Part shown: positions 8,001 through 15,683 of the stretch, one piece after another
Position numbering within the stretch: position 1 is the stretch's first letter
Layout: every line of letters begins with the position of its first letter
Notes under the pieces: generated by a model
The model's database searches: none
What the model saw: only the letters and a program-made list of their open reading frames with translations
What the model was told of the DNA's origin: nothing
Translations under genes and position numbers: made by a program
Assembly (NCBI RefSeq): GCF_900156815.1
Contig: NZ_FTOT01000002.1
Location: 62,001-126,000 of the forward strand
Origin: Gemmobacter megaterium
GTDB taxonomy: Bacteria > Pseudomonadota > Alphaproteobacteria > Rhodobacterales > Rhodobacteraceae
DNA: 64,000 nucleotides
Direction of reading: 5' to 3'

Positions 8001-9068
8001 TCAACGCGAGGTCTCCTCTCCGACGCCCGGCCCATGCAGCCAGCGGCGCACGGGAAACAACTGCACCCCGGTCCGATCCGAGATCAGGCCCCACAGCCCG
8101 CGCGGCGCAAACAGCATGACGACAATGGCAATGACCCCAAGCGTCAGCAGATACCAACTGCCATAATCCGCCAGCAGCGACCGCAGGGCAAAGAACACCA
8201 GCACGCCCAGGATGGGCCCTTCGATGGTGCCGATCCCGCCGATCACCACGATGAAGATGACATAGGCCGTCCAGTCCGTCAGCGCGAAGGCAGCATCGGG
8301 CGAGATGCGCGCGGTTTGCAGGAAGATCAGCGCGCCCGTTACCCCCGTCGCGGCAGAGGCCAGCAGGAACACTGCCCATTTCATCCGCCGCACATCGACA
8401 CCGACCGAGCGCGCCGCCTCGATATTGTCGCGCACCGCGATCAGCCCCAGCCCCAGCCGGTTGCGCAACAGCCAGTAGATACCGCCGATCACCGCCACCG
8501 CCAGCATCAATGCCAGCCAATAGGCCAGGATGTCGCGCGCCGCCGCCGCCCGCACCCCGAACAGCGCCCCGATCCAGTCCAGCACCTTCATGCCGCTGGT
8601 CGCATCGCGGGGCAGCGATGTGCCGGTGCCACCGCCCAGGGCCTTCCACTGGGCGATGGACAGCCGCGCCACCTCGGCCATCACCCAGGTGCCGATGGCG
8701 AAATAGGCACCATGCAGGCGAAAGGCAAAGAACGCCATCGGCACCGCCAGCACCAGCGCCGCCAGCCCGCCCAGCAGCAGCGCCAGCAGCGGGTCCATGC
8801 CCGCCAGGATCACCCCGCCGAACAGCGCATAGGCGCCGATGCCGACAAAGGCCTGCTGCCCCACAGAGACCAGCCCGCCATAGCCCGCCAGCAGGTTCCA
8901 AAGCTGCGCCAGCGTCAGCATCGTCAGGATGTAGAACAGGTCCTGGATCAGCTTGCGCGAGGCAAAGGCAGGCAGCACCAGCCCCAGCACGATCAGCGCC
9001 AGCGCCAGCCCCCCCGTCACAAGGCCGGCACGGGTCAGGGTTGTCATGCGCCAATGCGTCGGTGTCAT
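8001..9068 (-). CDS. livM: Branched-chain amino acid-type ABC transporter permease LivM
   Basis: A 355-residue inner-membrane permease with about 9-10 hydrophobic segments. Family landmarks are the early LLAGYGGLVSVGQQAFVGIG region (about residues 60-80) and GGIGTIEGPILGVLVFF (about 270-286), both typical of LivM. It forms the channel with the LivH product encoded just upstream (10-bp gap) and is energised by the LivF and LivG ATPases. It is the last gene of the five-gene transporter segment SBP-livG-livF-livH-livM. A second possible start is seven codons downstream (MTTLTRAG). The transported solute is probably an aromatic acid or related compound, judged by location. Confidence 0.9.
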   Translation of the reverse strand: MTPTHWRMTTLTRAGLVTGGLALALIVLGLVLPAFASRKLIQDLFYILTMLTLAQLWNLLAGYGGLVSVGQQAFVGIGAYALFGGVILAGMDPLLALLLGGLAALVLAVPMAFFAFRLHGAYFAIGTWVMAEVARLSIAQWKALGGGTGTSLPRDATSGMKVLDWIGALFGVRAAAARDILAYWLALMLAVAVIGGIYWLLRNRLGLGLIAVRDNIEAARSVGVDVRRMKWAVFLLASAATGVTGALIFLQTARISPDAAFALTDWTAYVIFIVVIGGIGTIEGPILGVLVFFALRSLLADYGSWYLLTLGVIAIVVMLFAPRGLWGLISDRTGVQLFPVRRWLHGPGVGEETSR

Positions 9069-9078
9069 CTGCCCTGCC

Positions 9079-9942
9079 CTAGTCGTTGGCGCGCGGAAAC
9101 AGCCCGCGCGGCCGAATCAGCAACACCGCCAGAAAGGCGATATGCCCGGCAAGGATTTGCCATTCCGGGTTGAGGGCCGCGCCCGTCGTCTGGGCGACCC
9201 CGAGGATCACCCCGCCGATCAGCGTGCCCCACAGGCTGCCCAGACCGCCGATGATCACGGCCTGAAACGCATAGATCAGCCGCGCCGGGCCAATGGCCGG
9301 ATCGAAATTCGCCCGCGTTCCCAGATACAGCGCGGCAATCGTCACCACCACCATCGCCAGCCCGGTGGCCAGGGCAAAGATCCGCCTCGGGTCGATCCCC
9401 ATCAGCCCTGCCGTCACCGGATCGTCAGAGGTGGCGCGGAACGCCCGGCCCAGCGGCGTGGCATAGATGATGCGGTTCAGCACCAGGATCACCGCCACCG
9501 CCGACCCAAAGGTCAACAGCGGCATCACGCCCAGGTTCAGCGGCCCGACCGCGACCGAGGCTCCTTCGAGCGCGGGGTTGGGAATACGGCGGCTGTCGGC
9601 GGAAAATCCTTCGAGCAGCGCGTTCTGAAGCGCAATGGACAGGCCGAACGTCACCAGCAGCGGCGGCAGGATATCGGGGCCAAGCACCCGGTTCAGCACC
9701 CAGCGTTGCAGCATCCAGCCCAGGCCGAACATCACCGGCGCCGCCACCAGCACCGCCAGCCAGGGCGACAGGCCCAGCAGGGTGACGACCAGCAGGATCA
9801 GATAGGCCGCCAGCACGATCAGATCGCCATGCGCCAGATTGACCAGCCGCATGATGCCGAACACAAGACTGAGGCCAGTGGCGAACAGCGCATACAGCCC
9901 GCCCAGCAGGATCCCCTGGGCAATCGTATCCAGCCAGATCAT
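9079..9942 (-). CDS. livH: Branched-chain amino acid-type ABC transporter permease LivH
   Basis: A 287-residue permease with about eight membrane segments. It starts MIWLDTIAQGILLGGLYALF and includes the conserved MRLVNLAHGDLIVLAAYL (about residues 31-48) and a GGLGSLWGTLIGGVILG segment (about 225-241), both characteristic of LivH. Its start overlaps the end of the ATPase gene livF by 4 bp (ATGA), a sign of translational coupling. Together with LivM it forms the transmembrane pore of the complete importer. Confidence 0.92.
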   Translation of the reverse strand: MIWLDTIAQGILLGGLYALFATGLSLVFGIMRLVNLAHGDLIVLAAYLILLVVTLLGLSPWLAVLVAAPVMFGLGWMLQRWVLNRVLGPDILPPLLVTFGLSIALQNALLEGFSADSRRIPNPALEGASVAVGPLNLGVMPLLTFGSAVAVILVLNRIIYATPLGRAFRATSDDPVTAGLMGIDPRRIFALATGLAMVVVTIAALYLGTRANFDPAIGPARLIYAFQAVIIGGLGSLWGTLIGGVILGVAQTTGAALNPEWQILAGHIAFLAVLLIRPRGLFPRAND

Positions 9943-10643
9943 GCGTGACCTCCGAAATAGGCATCATGAATCGCCGCCCGGCTCAGATCGCCGGGGCGTC
10001 CGGTCAGGGTGACGCGCCCTTCCATCAGGCAATAGACCCGATCGGCCACCGTCAGCGCCTGGGTGATGTCCTGCTCGACCACCACCACCGCAGCGCCTGT
10101 CGCGCGGATGCGTGGCAGGGCGGCATAGATGTCGCGGATCACCACGGGCGCCAGGCCCAGGCTGATTTCGTCGCACAGCAGCAGGTCGGGGTTCGACATC
10201 AGCGCCCGTCCGATGGCAACCATCTGCTGCTGGCCACCTGACAGGGCGGTTCCGGGGCTGGCGCGCCGCTCGCGCAGGATGGGGAACAGTTCATAGACGC
10301 TTTCCAGCGCCCAGGGGCCGGTTCCTCGGCGCATCTGTGCACCGATCAGCAGGTTTTCTTCGACGGAAAGCGAGGGAAACAGCCGCCGTCCCTCGGGCAC
10401 CATGGCAATACCGCGCTGCATGACCTGCGGTGCGGGCAGATGGCCGATGGGCACGCCCCGATGCAGGACCATGTCGGGCGCGCTGCGCAGCACACCGGAA
10501 ATGGCGCGCATCAGCGTGGATTTTCCGGCCCCGTTCGCCCCGATGATCGCCACGCATTCACCGGGTTCCACGGCAATATCCACACCGAACAGCGCCTTGA
10601 AACGGTCATATCCGGCGTGAAGTCCGCAGGTCTGCAACAGCAT
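9939..10643 (-). CDS. livF: Branched-chain amino acid-type ABC transporter ATPase LivF
   Basis: A 234-residue ATPase with Walker A GANGAGKST (about residues 35-43), the signature LSGGQQQM and Walker B LLLCDEISLGLAP. The EISLGLAPVV form of Walker B is typical of LivF. It energises uptake through LivH/LivM as a heterodimer with LivG. The start MLLQTCGL was chosen because it overlaps the livG stop by one base (TGATG). Longer in-frame readings upstream lie entirely within livG and are not credible. Confidence 0.93.
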   Translation of the reverse strand: MLLQTCGLHAGYDRFKALFGVDIAVEPGECVAIIGANGAGKSTLMRAISGVLRSAPDMVLHRGVPIGHLPAPQVMQRGIAMVPEGRRLFPSLSVEENLLIGAQMRRGTGPWALESVYELFPILRERRASPGTALSGGQQQMVAIGRALMSNPDLLLCDEISLGLAPVVIRDIYAALPRIRATGAAVVVVEQDITQALTVADRVYCLMEGRVTLTGRPGDLSRAAIHDAYFGGHA

Positions 10644-11362
10644 CAGATGTCGATCCCCAGATAGATCTCGCGCACCTCGCGCGAGGCCATGATCTCCTCC
10701 GGCGCGCCCACGCCGATCAACCGGCCGAAATCCAGCACCGCCAGCCTCTCGACCACCGAATTGAGCGCGTGCAGCACATGCTCGATCCAGATGATCGTGG
10801 TGCCGCCTGCGTGAATCTCGCGGATGGTGTCCACCAGACTGCGGCATTCGGCCTCGGTCAGGCCCCCGGCGATCTCATCCAGCAACAGCAGCTCTGGCGC
10901 CGTCGCCATCGCGCGGGCCAGTTCCAGCCGCTTGCGGTCCAGCAGGCTCAGGCTTCCGGCCAGCCGGTTGGCCCTGGGCAACATTCCGGTGCGGCGCAGG
11001 ATTTCGGCGCAATCCTGCGCCATCTGGTCGCGCGGCGCCCCTGCCCCGCCAAAGCTGGCCGCCGTCAGCAGATTTTCGAACACCGTCAGCCCCTCGAACG
11101 GCTGGGGGATCTGAAAACTGCGCCCAACCCCCATGCGGACCCGCGCCATGGCAGGCAGGCCCGTCACATCACGGCCCAGAAAGCCGATACGCCCGGCATC
11201 GGGCAGGACATTGCCGGTGATCAGGTTGAACAGCGTCGATTTGCCCGCGCCATTCGGGCCGATGATCCCCAGCGCCTGCCCGCGCGGCACCTGCAAGCTG
11301 ACCGCATCAGTCACCTTGAGCGCCCCGTAGGATTTGGACACCGACTCAAGCTCCAGGATCAT
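10643..11362 (-). CDS. livG: Branched-chain amino acid-type ABC transporter ATPase LivG
   Basis: A 239-residue ABC ATPase with Walker A GPNGAGKST (about residues 35-43) and Walker B ELLLLDEIAGGLTEAE, the latter diagnostic of LivG. The usual LSGGQ signature is replaced by LSLLDRKRLELARAM, a variation seen in some LivG proteins that lack the canonical Gly-Gly. It heterodimerises with LivF. It lies 57 bp downstream of the binding-protein gene and overlaps livF by one base. Confidence 0.92.
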   Translation of the reverse strand: MILELESVSKSYGALKVTDAVSLQVPRGQALGIIGPNGAGKSTLFNLITGNVLPDAGRIGFLGRDVTGLPAMARVRMGVGRSFQIPQPFEGLTVFENLLTAASFGGAGAPRDQMAQDCAEILRRTGMLPRANRLAGSLSLLDRKRLELARAMATAPELLLLDEIAGGLTEAECRSLVDTIREIHAGGTTIIWIEHVLHALNSVVERLAVLDFGRLIGVGAPEEIMASREVREIYLGIDI

Positions 11363-11419
11363 CGCGCGCTCCCCTCTGGCTGGATCATCGGGGGCGGTCG
11401 CCGGGGCCGCCCCCGGCGC

Positions 11420-12691
11420 TCAGGCCAAAGCCTCCATCGTGCCGCCTGCGGGGATCGCCGGAGCGGTCTGGTTATCGACAATCACCAGATCGAATCCGCC
11501 ATCTGCCTGGCGGCGCCACTGCCCACCGACCAGCGGGGTCTTGCACACGTTCTGCGCGGCAAACGGCGGCACGCCCGCGCCATCCCAGGCGATGCGGCCG
11601 ACCATGGTGTCCAGGCGGGTCGCGGCAATCGCCGCAGCCACCTTGTCGGCATCTTCGGGCGCATCGACGCGGCCCATCACATCGGCCGCAATCTCGAACA
11701 AGGAATGGATGAAACCGATGGGCTGGGTCCAGGGGCGCCCGGTTTCGCGGGTGAAATCCTCGGCCAGCGCACGGGCGTCCTGCCCGGTCAACGAGGAGGC
11801 GAACGGGTGATTGGGCGACCACCAGACCTCGGACGACAGGTTGTGCCCGGCCTCGCCCAGGGTTTCCACCGACTGCGGGAACAGCAGCGCCTTGGCCACT
11901 GTCACCGCCTTGGGGCGGAACCCCTGCTGGCGCGACTGGTTCCAGAAGGTGGTAAAGTCCGGCGGAATGACCACGCCGGTGACGATCTGAGCATCGGCAG
12001 CACGGAAGGCATTGATCTGGGCGGTGAAATCATCGCTGAGATTCTGATAGCGGCCCGGATCGGACAGGGTGAACCCCGCCGCCGCCAGACCGGGGCGCAG
12101 GCCATTGTCGGGGTCGCCCCAGGCATTGCCATCGGCATCGTTGGGAAACAGCCCGCCGACCTGTCGGTTGGTGCCCAGTTGTGCCCACATGTTGGTGAAC
12201 ACCGCGATCACATCTTCCAGCCCCCAGAAATAGTGGAACGCAAAGTCAAAGGGGCGCCAACTTTCGGGGTTGCCGGGGTTGCCCTGCTGGCCGATGAACC
12301 AGGGCTGCCAGGGCGCCTTGGTGGAAATACAGGGCACGCCCTCGGCCTCGCAGGTGGTGGCGACCGGATTGGTGTTCTCGGGCGTCGAGGCGACAAGCAT
12401 CAGGTCGATGCCGTCCGAAATGATCAGATCCTTGGCCACCTCGGCTGCGCGCGTCGGGTTGGACTGGCTGTCCTTGACGATGACGTCAAAGTTCCGCCCG
12501 GCATCGGTCGCCAGAAACCGCGCGATATTGTAGGCATCGCTTTCGGCAAACCCCGCCAGCGGCCCGGTCTGCGGCGAGACATAGCCCAGCCTGATCTTGC
12601 GCCCCTGTGCAAGGGCTGGCGCCGCAAGCCCCGAAGCTGCAAGCGAAACACCGGCGGCCGAAGTCCCTAGAAAACTGCGTCTGGTCAGCAT
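11420..12691 (-). CDS. Periplasmic substrate-binding protein of the complete Liv-type transporter
   Basis: A 423-residue protein with a clear twin-arginine-like signal (LTRRSFLGTSAAG) and cleavage after ALAQ near residue 29. The mature sequence starts IRLGYVSPQTGPLAGF, the hallmark of HAAT-family (Peripla_BP_6) solute binders. It is distinct in sequence from the other binding protein at 198-1418, so the two transporters probably take different ligands. Tat export would mean folding before secretion, possibly with bound ligand. The gene follows the maleylacetate reductase gene by 21 bp and precedes livG. Confidence 0.88.
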   Translation of the reverse strand: MLTRRSFLGTSAAGVSLAASGLAAPALAQGRKIRLGYVSPQTGPLAGFAESDAYNIARFLATDAGRNFDVIVKDSQSNPTRAAEVAKDLIISDGIDLMLVASTPENTNPVATTCEAEGVPCISTKAPWQPWFIGQQGNPGNPESWRPFDFAFHYFWGLEDVIAVFTNMWAQLGTNRQVGGLFPNDADGNAWGDPDNGLRPGLAAAGFTLSDPGRYQNLSDDFTAQINAFRAADAQIVTGVVIPPDFTTFWNQSRQQGFRPKAVTVAKALLFPQSVETLGEAGHNLSSEVWWSPNHPFASSLTGQDARALAEDFTRETGRPWTQPIGFIHSLFEIAADVMGRVDAPEDADKVAAAIAATRLDTMVGRIAWDGAGVPPFAAQNVCKTPLVGGQWRRQADGGFDLVIVDNQTAPAIPAGGTMEALA

Positions 12692-12712
12692 GGTCGTCCT
12701 CCCTTGGATGGT

Positions 12713-13777
12713 TCAACTGCCAGGGCGGCGCCCCTCCCAGGCGGCCTGCAGCAGATGGCGGATCCCGGCCTGATCAAAGGGTCGGGGGTTCGGATAGCGG
12801 TTTTTCACCGCCAGCGCGGCGGCGCGGTCCAGATCGGCCTCGGTCAGGCCCAGATCCTTCAGGCTTTCGGGGGCAGAGACGCGGCGCGCAAAATCCCACA
12901 GGCCGCCCCCCGCCGACCCGCCGCCAAAGGCATCGGCAATCGGGGCCAGCGCCTCTGGCACGGCATCTTCATTGAAGGCCGTGGTATAGGGCAACAGAAT
13001 GGAATGCGTTTCGGCATGGGGTGTGTTGAACGACCCGCCCAGCACATGCGCCAGCTTGTGGTGCAGCGCCATCGAGACATGGCCAAGCGCGGTCGAACAG
13101 CACCAGGCGGCATACAGCGCCAGACCACGCGCCTGTGCATCCTGCGGATCGGCGATCAGGCGCGGCAGCGCCGTGGCGAACCGTGCCATGGCATCGCGGC
13201 ACATCAACTCTATCACCGGGTTGCGATCGGGGGCATAGAACGCCTCCATCGCATGGGCGATGGCGTTCATCGCCGATGTCACCGTCAACCCCACCGGCAG
13301 GGTCAGCGTCAGGTCCACATCATAGATCACCGTTTCAGGCCGGATATCGGGGGACCGGCGCGTGGTCTTTTCGCCGTTCGCGGTCTCGCCCAGGATGTCT
13401 GTCATCTCGGAACCGGCGTAAGACGTGGGGATCACCAGTTGATCTGCGCCGGTCCGCACCGCTATGGCCTTGCCAAGCCCGGTCGTGGACCCGCCGCCCA
13501 GGCTGATCACCGCCGTGGCGCCGCTGTCGCGATAGGCGGCCAGGGCCGAGTCCGTCACCTCGACCGGGGTGTGCATCGCCGCCCCGGCGAATACCGCTGC
13601 GGCCCGCGCGCCCAGGCTGTCGGCCAGCCGCCGCGCATCGGCTTCCTGCTGCGGGGTGGACAGGACCAGCGCGCGGTCATGCCCCATACGGTCCAGTTCC
13701 GCGCCCGCTTGCGACAGGGTTCCGCGCCCAAAGACGACCCTGGTGGTCAGGCCGGGAAAAACGAAGGACTCTTTCAT
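12713..13777 (-). CDS. macA: Maleylacetate reductase
   Basis: A 354-residue iron-alcohol-dehydrogenase-family protein whose sequence follows the maleylacetate reductase subfamily (MacA/TfdF/LinF). Landmarks are the N-terminal RVVFGRGTL, the NAD-binding ISLGGGSTTGLGKAIA (about residues 91-106), PTSYAGSEMTDILGE, and the C-terminal His-rich LHHKLAHVLGG. It reduces maleylacetate to 3-oxoadipate with NAD(P)H, funnelling hydroxyquinol and hydroquinone pathways to the TCA cycle. The start overlaps the upstream hydrolase stop by 4 bp (ATGA). It is the convergence point for the two ring-cleavage enzymes of the island. Confidence 0.92.
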   Translation of the reverse strand: MKESFVFPGLTTRVVFGRGTLSQAGAELDRMGHDRALVLSTPQQEADARRLADSLGARAAAVFAGAAMHTPVEVTDSALAAYRDSGATAVISLGGGSTTGLGKAIAVRTGADQLVIPTSYAGSEMTDILGETANGEKTTRRSPDIRPETVIYDVDLTLTLPVGLTVTSAMNAIAHAMEAFYAPDRNPVIELMCRDAMARFATALPRLIADPQDAQARGLALYAAWCCSTALGHVSMALHHKLAHVLGGSFNTPHAETHSILLPYTTAFNEDAVPEALAPIADAFGGGSAGGGLWDFARRVSAPESLKDLGLTEADLDRAAALAVKNRYPNPRPFDQAGIRHLLQAAWEGRRPGS

Positions 13778-14430
13778 CGTGCCGCCTCCAGCGCGGGTGC
13801 GTGGCCAGCCACCAGATCGGCCAGCATGGCGCGCAGCATGGCGATTTCGGCCACAGCCACCTCGTGGCCCCGACCGGGGAACAGATCGGCCCGCAGCGCC
13901 CCCCCGCGCCGTCCCAGCGCCAGCGCCGCCTCGGCCCAGGCCCCGACGGGGATCCAGGGGTCATCGTCGCCGCCGGTCAGATAGACCGGCAAGCCCTGCG
14001 GGGCGCGGTCGGGCCGCACACAGGCGGCGGTGCCCACACGACAGCCCGTCAACAGGGCCGCTGCGGCAGGCGGCGGATCCCCCCGGCACAGATATTCCAG
14101 CGCCAGACAGGCGCCTTGCGAAAACCCCGCAAGCAGAAGGGGCCGGCCGGGATAGTCGGCACGGATCGCCGCCACCTCGGCCGACAGATGATCCAGCGCG
14201 GCGGACAACTGCGCGCGGGTCGGATCGTCCAGCGGATCGACGGCCCTTGCGTCATACCACGACCCGCGCGGCGCGCGGGGCAGATGAAAGGCCACATGCG
14301 CCGCGCCCAGCCGGTCCACCACATCGGTTTCCATCATCTCGGGCGACTGGCCACGGCCATGCACGAAGACGCACAGCGCCCGCACATCGCCCCCGCGCGC
14401 CCCGCAACGCAACGCCCCCGGCATGGCCAT
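13774..14430 (-). CDS. Alpha/beta hydrolase, phospholipase/carboxylesterase family (MhqD-like)
   Basis: A 218-residue serine hydrolase of the Abhydrolase_2 type: oxyanion region VFVHGRGQSPEMM, nucleophile motif GFSQGA, and a C-terminal PGRGHEVAV carrying the catalytic His. Relatives include Bacillus MhqD, co-regulated with the MhqO hydroquinone dioxygenase. Here too it is fused operonically to an extradiol dioxygenase: its start overlaps the dioxygenase stop by one base (TGATG) and its stop overlaps macA by 4 bp. It could hydrolyse an acyl ester or acylpyruvate-like product, or simply detoxify. A second Met two codons downstream is an alternative start. Confidence 0.82.
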   Translation of the reverse strand: MAMPGALRCGARGGDVRALCVFVHGRGQSPEMMETDVVDRLGAAHVAFHLPRAPRGSWYDARAVDPLDDPTRAQLSAALDHLSAEVAAIRADYPGRPLLLAGFSQGACLALEYLCRGDPPPAAAALLTGCRVGTAACVRPDRAPQGLPVYLTGGDDDPWIPVGAWAEAALALGRRGGALRADLFPGRGHEVAVAEIAMLRAMLADLVAGHAPALEAAR

Positions 14431-15389
14431 CAGGTGAAATCCGCCGCTTCCAGGCCTTCGCGCAATTCCGCCTCGCGGTCCTTGAACCACGGCGGAAACA
14501 CCAGCGTCTTGCCGATCTGGCCCGGCGGTTCGTCCTTGGCCCAGCCTTCGGGCGTGGTCCAGGCCAGTTCGAACAGCGCCCCGCCAGGGCTGCGGACATA
14601 GCAGGATTTGAAGTAGTTGCGGTCCTTCTGTTCGGAAATATCGGTAAAGCCCAGGCCCTCGATATGGGCGCGCAGTGCCAGCTGGCTGTCCTCGTCGCCG
14701 GTGTTCAGCGCAAGATGGTGAATGGTGCCGCCGGACAGCGTCCAGGTGCCCTGCGGACTGCTGCGGTCGTCGATCACCTCGACCCGCTGGATCACGCCCG
14801 AGGCATCGGGCACGCGATAGACGGTCCCTTCGTGCGAGTCGGCCTCCTTGCTCAGCGGCAGGGCGATGGTCATGAAATCGTCCATCGCCGTGCGATCGAA
14901 ACAGGCGACCAGCGCGCCGTAGATGCCTTTGATTCCATGCGCGGCACCAATGCCCTGACCGGCATTCACGATCGGCGCGCGCGGGTCGCTGTCGCTTTCG
15001 ACCAGTTCATGCGGAATGCCACAGGGATGGGCAAAGGCCACCCGATCAGCCCCGAAGCGGGTAATCTTCTGCGCGGCGATACCGCGCGCGTTCAGCCGGT
15101 CCACCCAGAAATCGGCCGCGCCCATCGGTATCGCCTGCATGATCGTGCGCGACTGGTTGGTCCCGCGCCGCCCGTAGACACCAGGCTTGCGGAACGGAAA
15201 TGTGGTGATGATCGTCGAGGCATCCCCGTCGGGCGAGCCATAATACAGGTGATACACCGGGATCACCCCGTCGAACAGCACCGTACGCTTGACCGAATGC
15301 AGGCCCAGCGTCTTGGTGTAAAAATCGAAATCCTCCTGCGCACCATCGGTGGACATCGTCAGATGATGGTAGCCGTTGATCCTGGACAT
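14430..15389 (-). CDS. Extradiol ring-cleavage dioxygenase of the PcpA/LinE/MhqO (VOC) type
   Basis: A 319-residue two-module vicinal-oxygen-chelate enzyme. The likely Fe(II) ligands are His9 (in GYHHLTM), His225 (in TIHHLALNT) and Glu274 (in GALFELAW). The 49-residue His-Glu spacing equals that of PcpA (His227/Glu276), the 2,6-dichlorohydroquinone 1,2-dioxygenase. This family cleaves para-hydroquinones, not catechols, giving (acyl)maleylacetate that the neighbouring reductase can use. The start MSRINGYHHL was chosen by family alignment. The gene heads a tightly overlapping dioxygenase-hydrolase-macA trio, strong evidence for a hydroquinone route. Confidence 0.85.
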   Translation of the reverse strand: MSRINGYHHLTMSTDGAQEDFDFYTKTLGLHSVKRTVLFDGVIPVYHLYYGSPDGDASTIITTFPFRKPGVYGRRGTNQSRTIMQAIPMGAADFWVDRLNARGIAAQKITRFGADRVAFAHPCGIPHELVESDSDPRAPIVNAGQGIGAAHGIKGIYGALVACFDRTAMDDFMTIALPLSKEADSHEGTVYRVPDASGVIQRVEVIDDRSSPQGTWTLSGGTIHHLALNTGDEDSQLALRAHIEGLGFTDISEQKDRNYFKSCYVRSPGGALFELAWTTPEGWAKDEPPGQIGKTLVFPPWFKDREAELREGLEAADFT

Positions 15390-15539
15390 GGCGTGCCCCT
15401 CCCCGAGCTGTCGGCCGCACAGCCGCATCCGGCAAAGCTGGCCGGGCATGTCGCGGGCTGTGGGCTATCAAAGCCCTCGATCACCGAAGGCCCCCTCCGG
15501 GCGGGAGTATGTCGCGCTGCGGATGAATGTGGGATGAGT

Positions 15540-15583
15540 TGTGCGCCGATAAAAATATCTTAAAGGTATATAATTCTCGTGCG
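15540..15583 (-). promoter_or_regulatory. AT-rich putative promoter region upstream of the extradiol dioxygenase operon
   Basis: Within the 294-bp gene-free spacer 15390-15683, GC content falls sharply around 15545-15583, with TATATA- and AAATATCTT-like runs. The minus strand can be read as promoter-like hexamers but no pair with good spacing stands out. It is the most likely transcription start area for the dioxygenase-hydrolase-macA-Liv operon. The rest of the spacer shows only a weak 6-bp inverted repeat (15650-15667) just downstream of the GMC oxidoreductase stop. Confidence 0.35.
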
Positions 15584-15683
15584 ACCCTGCCGCAGACCAG
15601 CGCACCCAACCGCTGGCGCCGGTCCCGCCGCCTCGCCGTTGCGCGGCATCCGGCAGCACCGTGCCGGGGCGCCGGGCGTTGGT

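Noticed and set aside
13569-15563. 664-codon plus-strand open frame
   Set aside because: Antisense to the reductase, hydrolase and dioxygenase trio; no recognisable domain.
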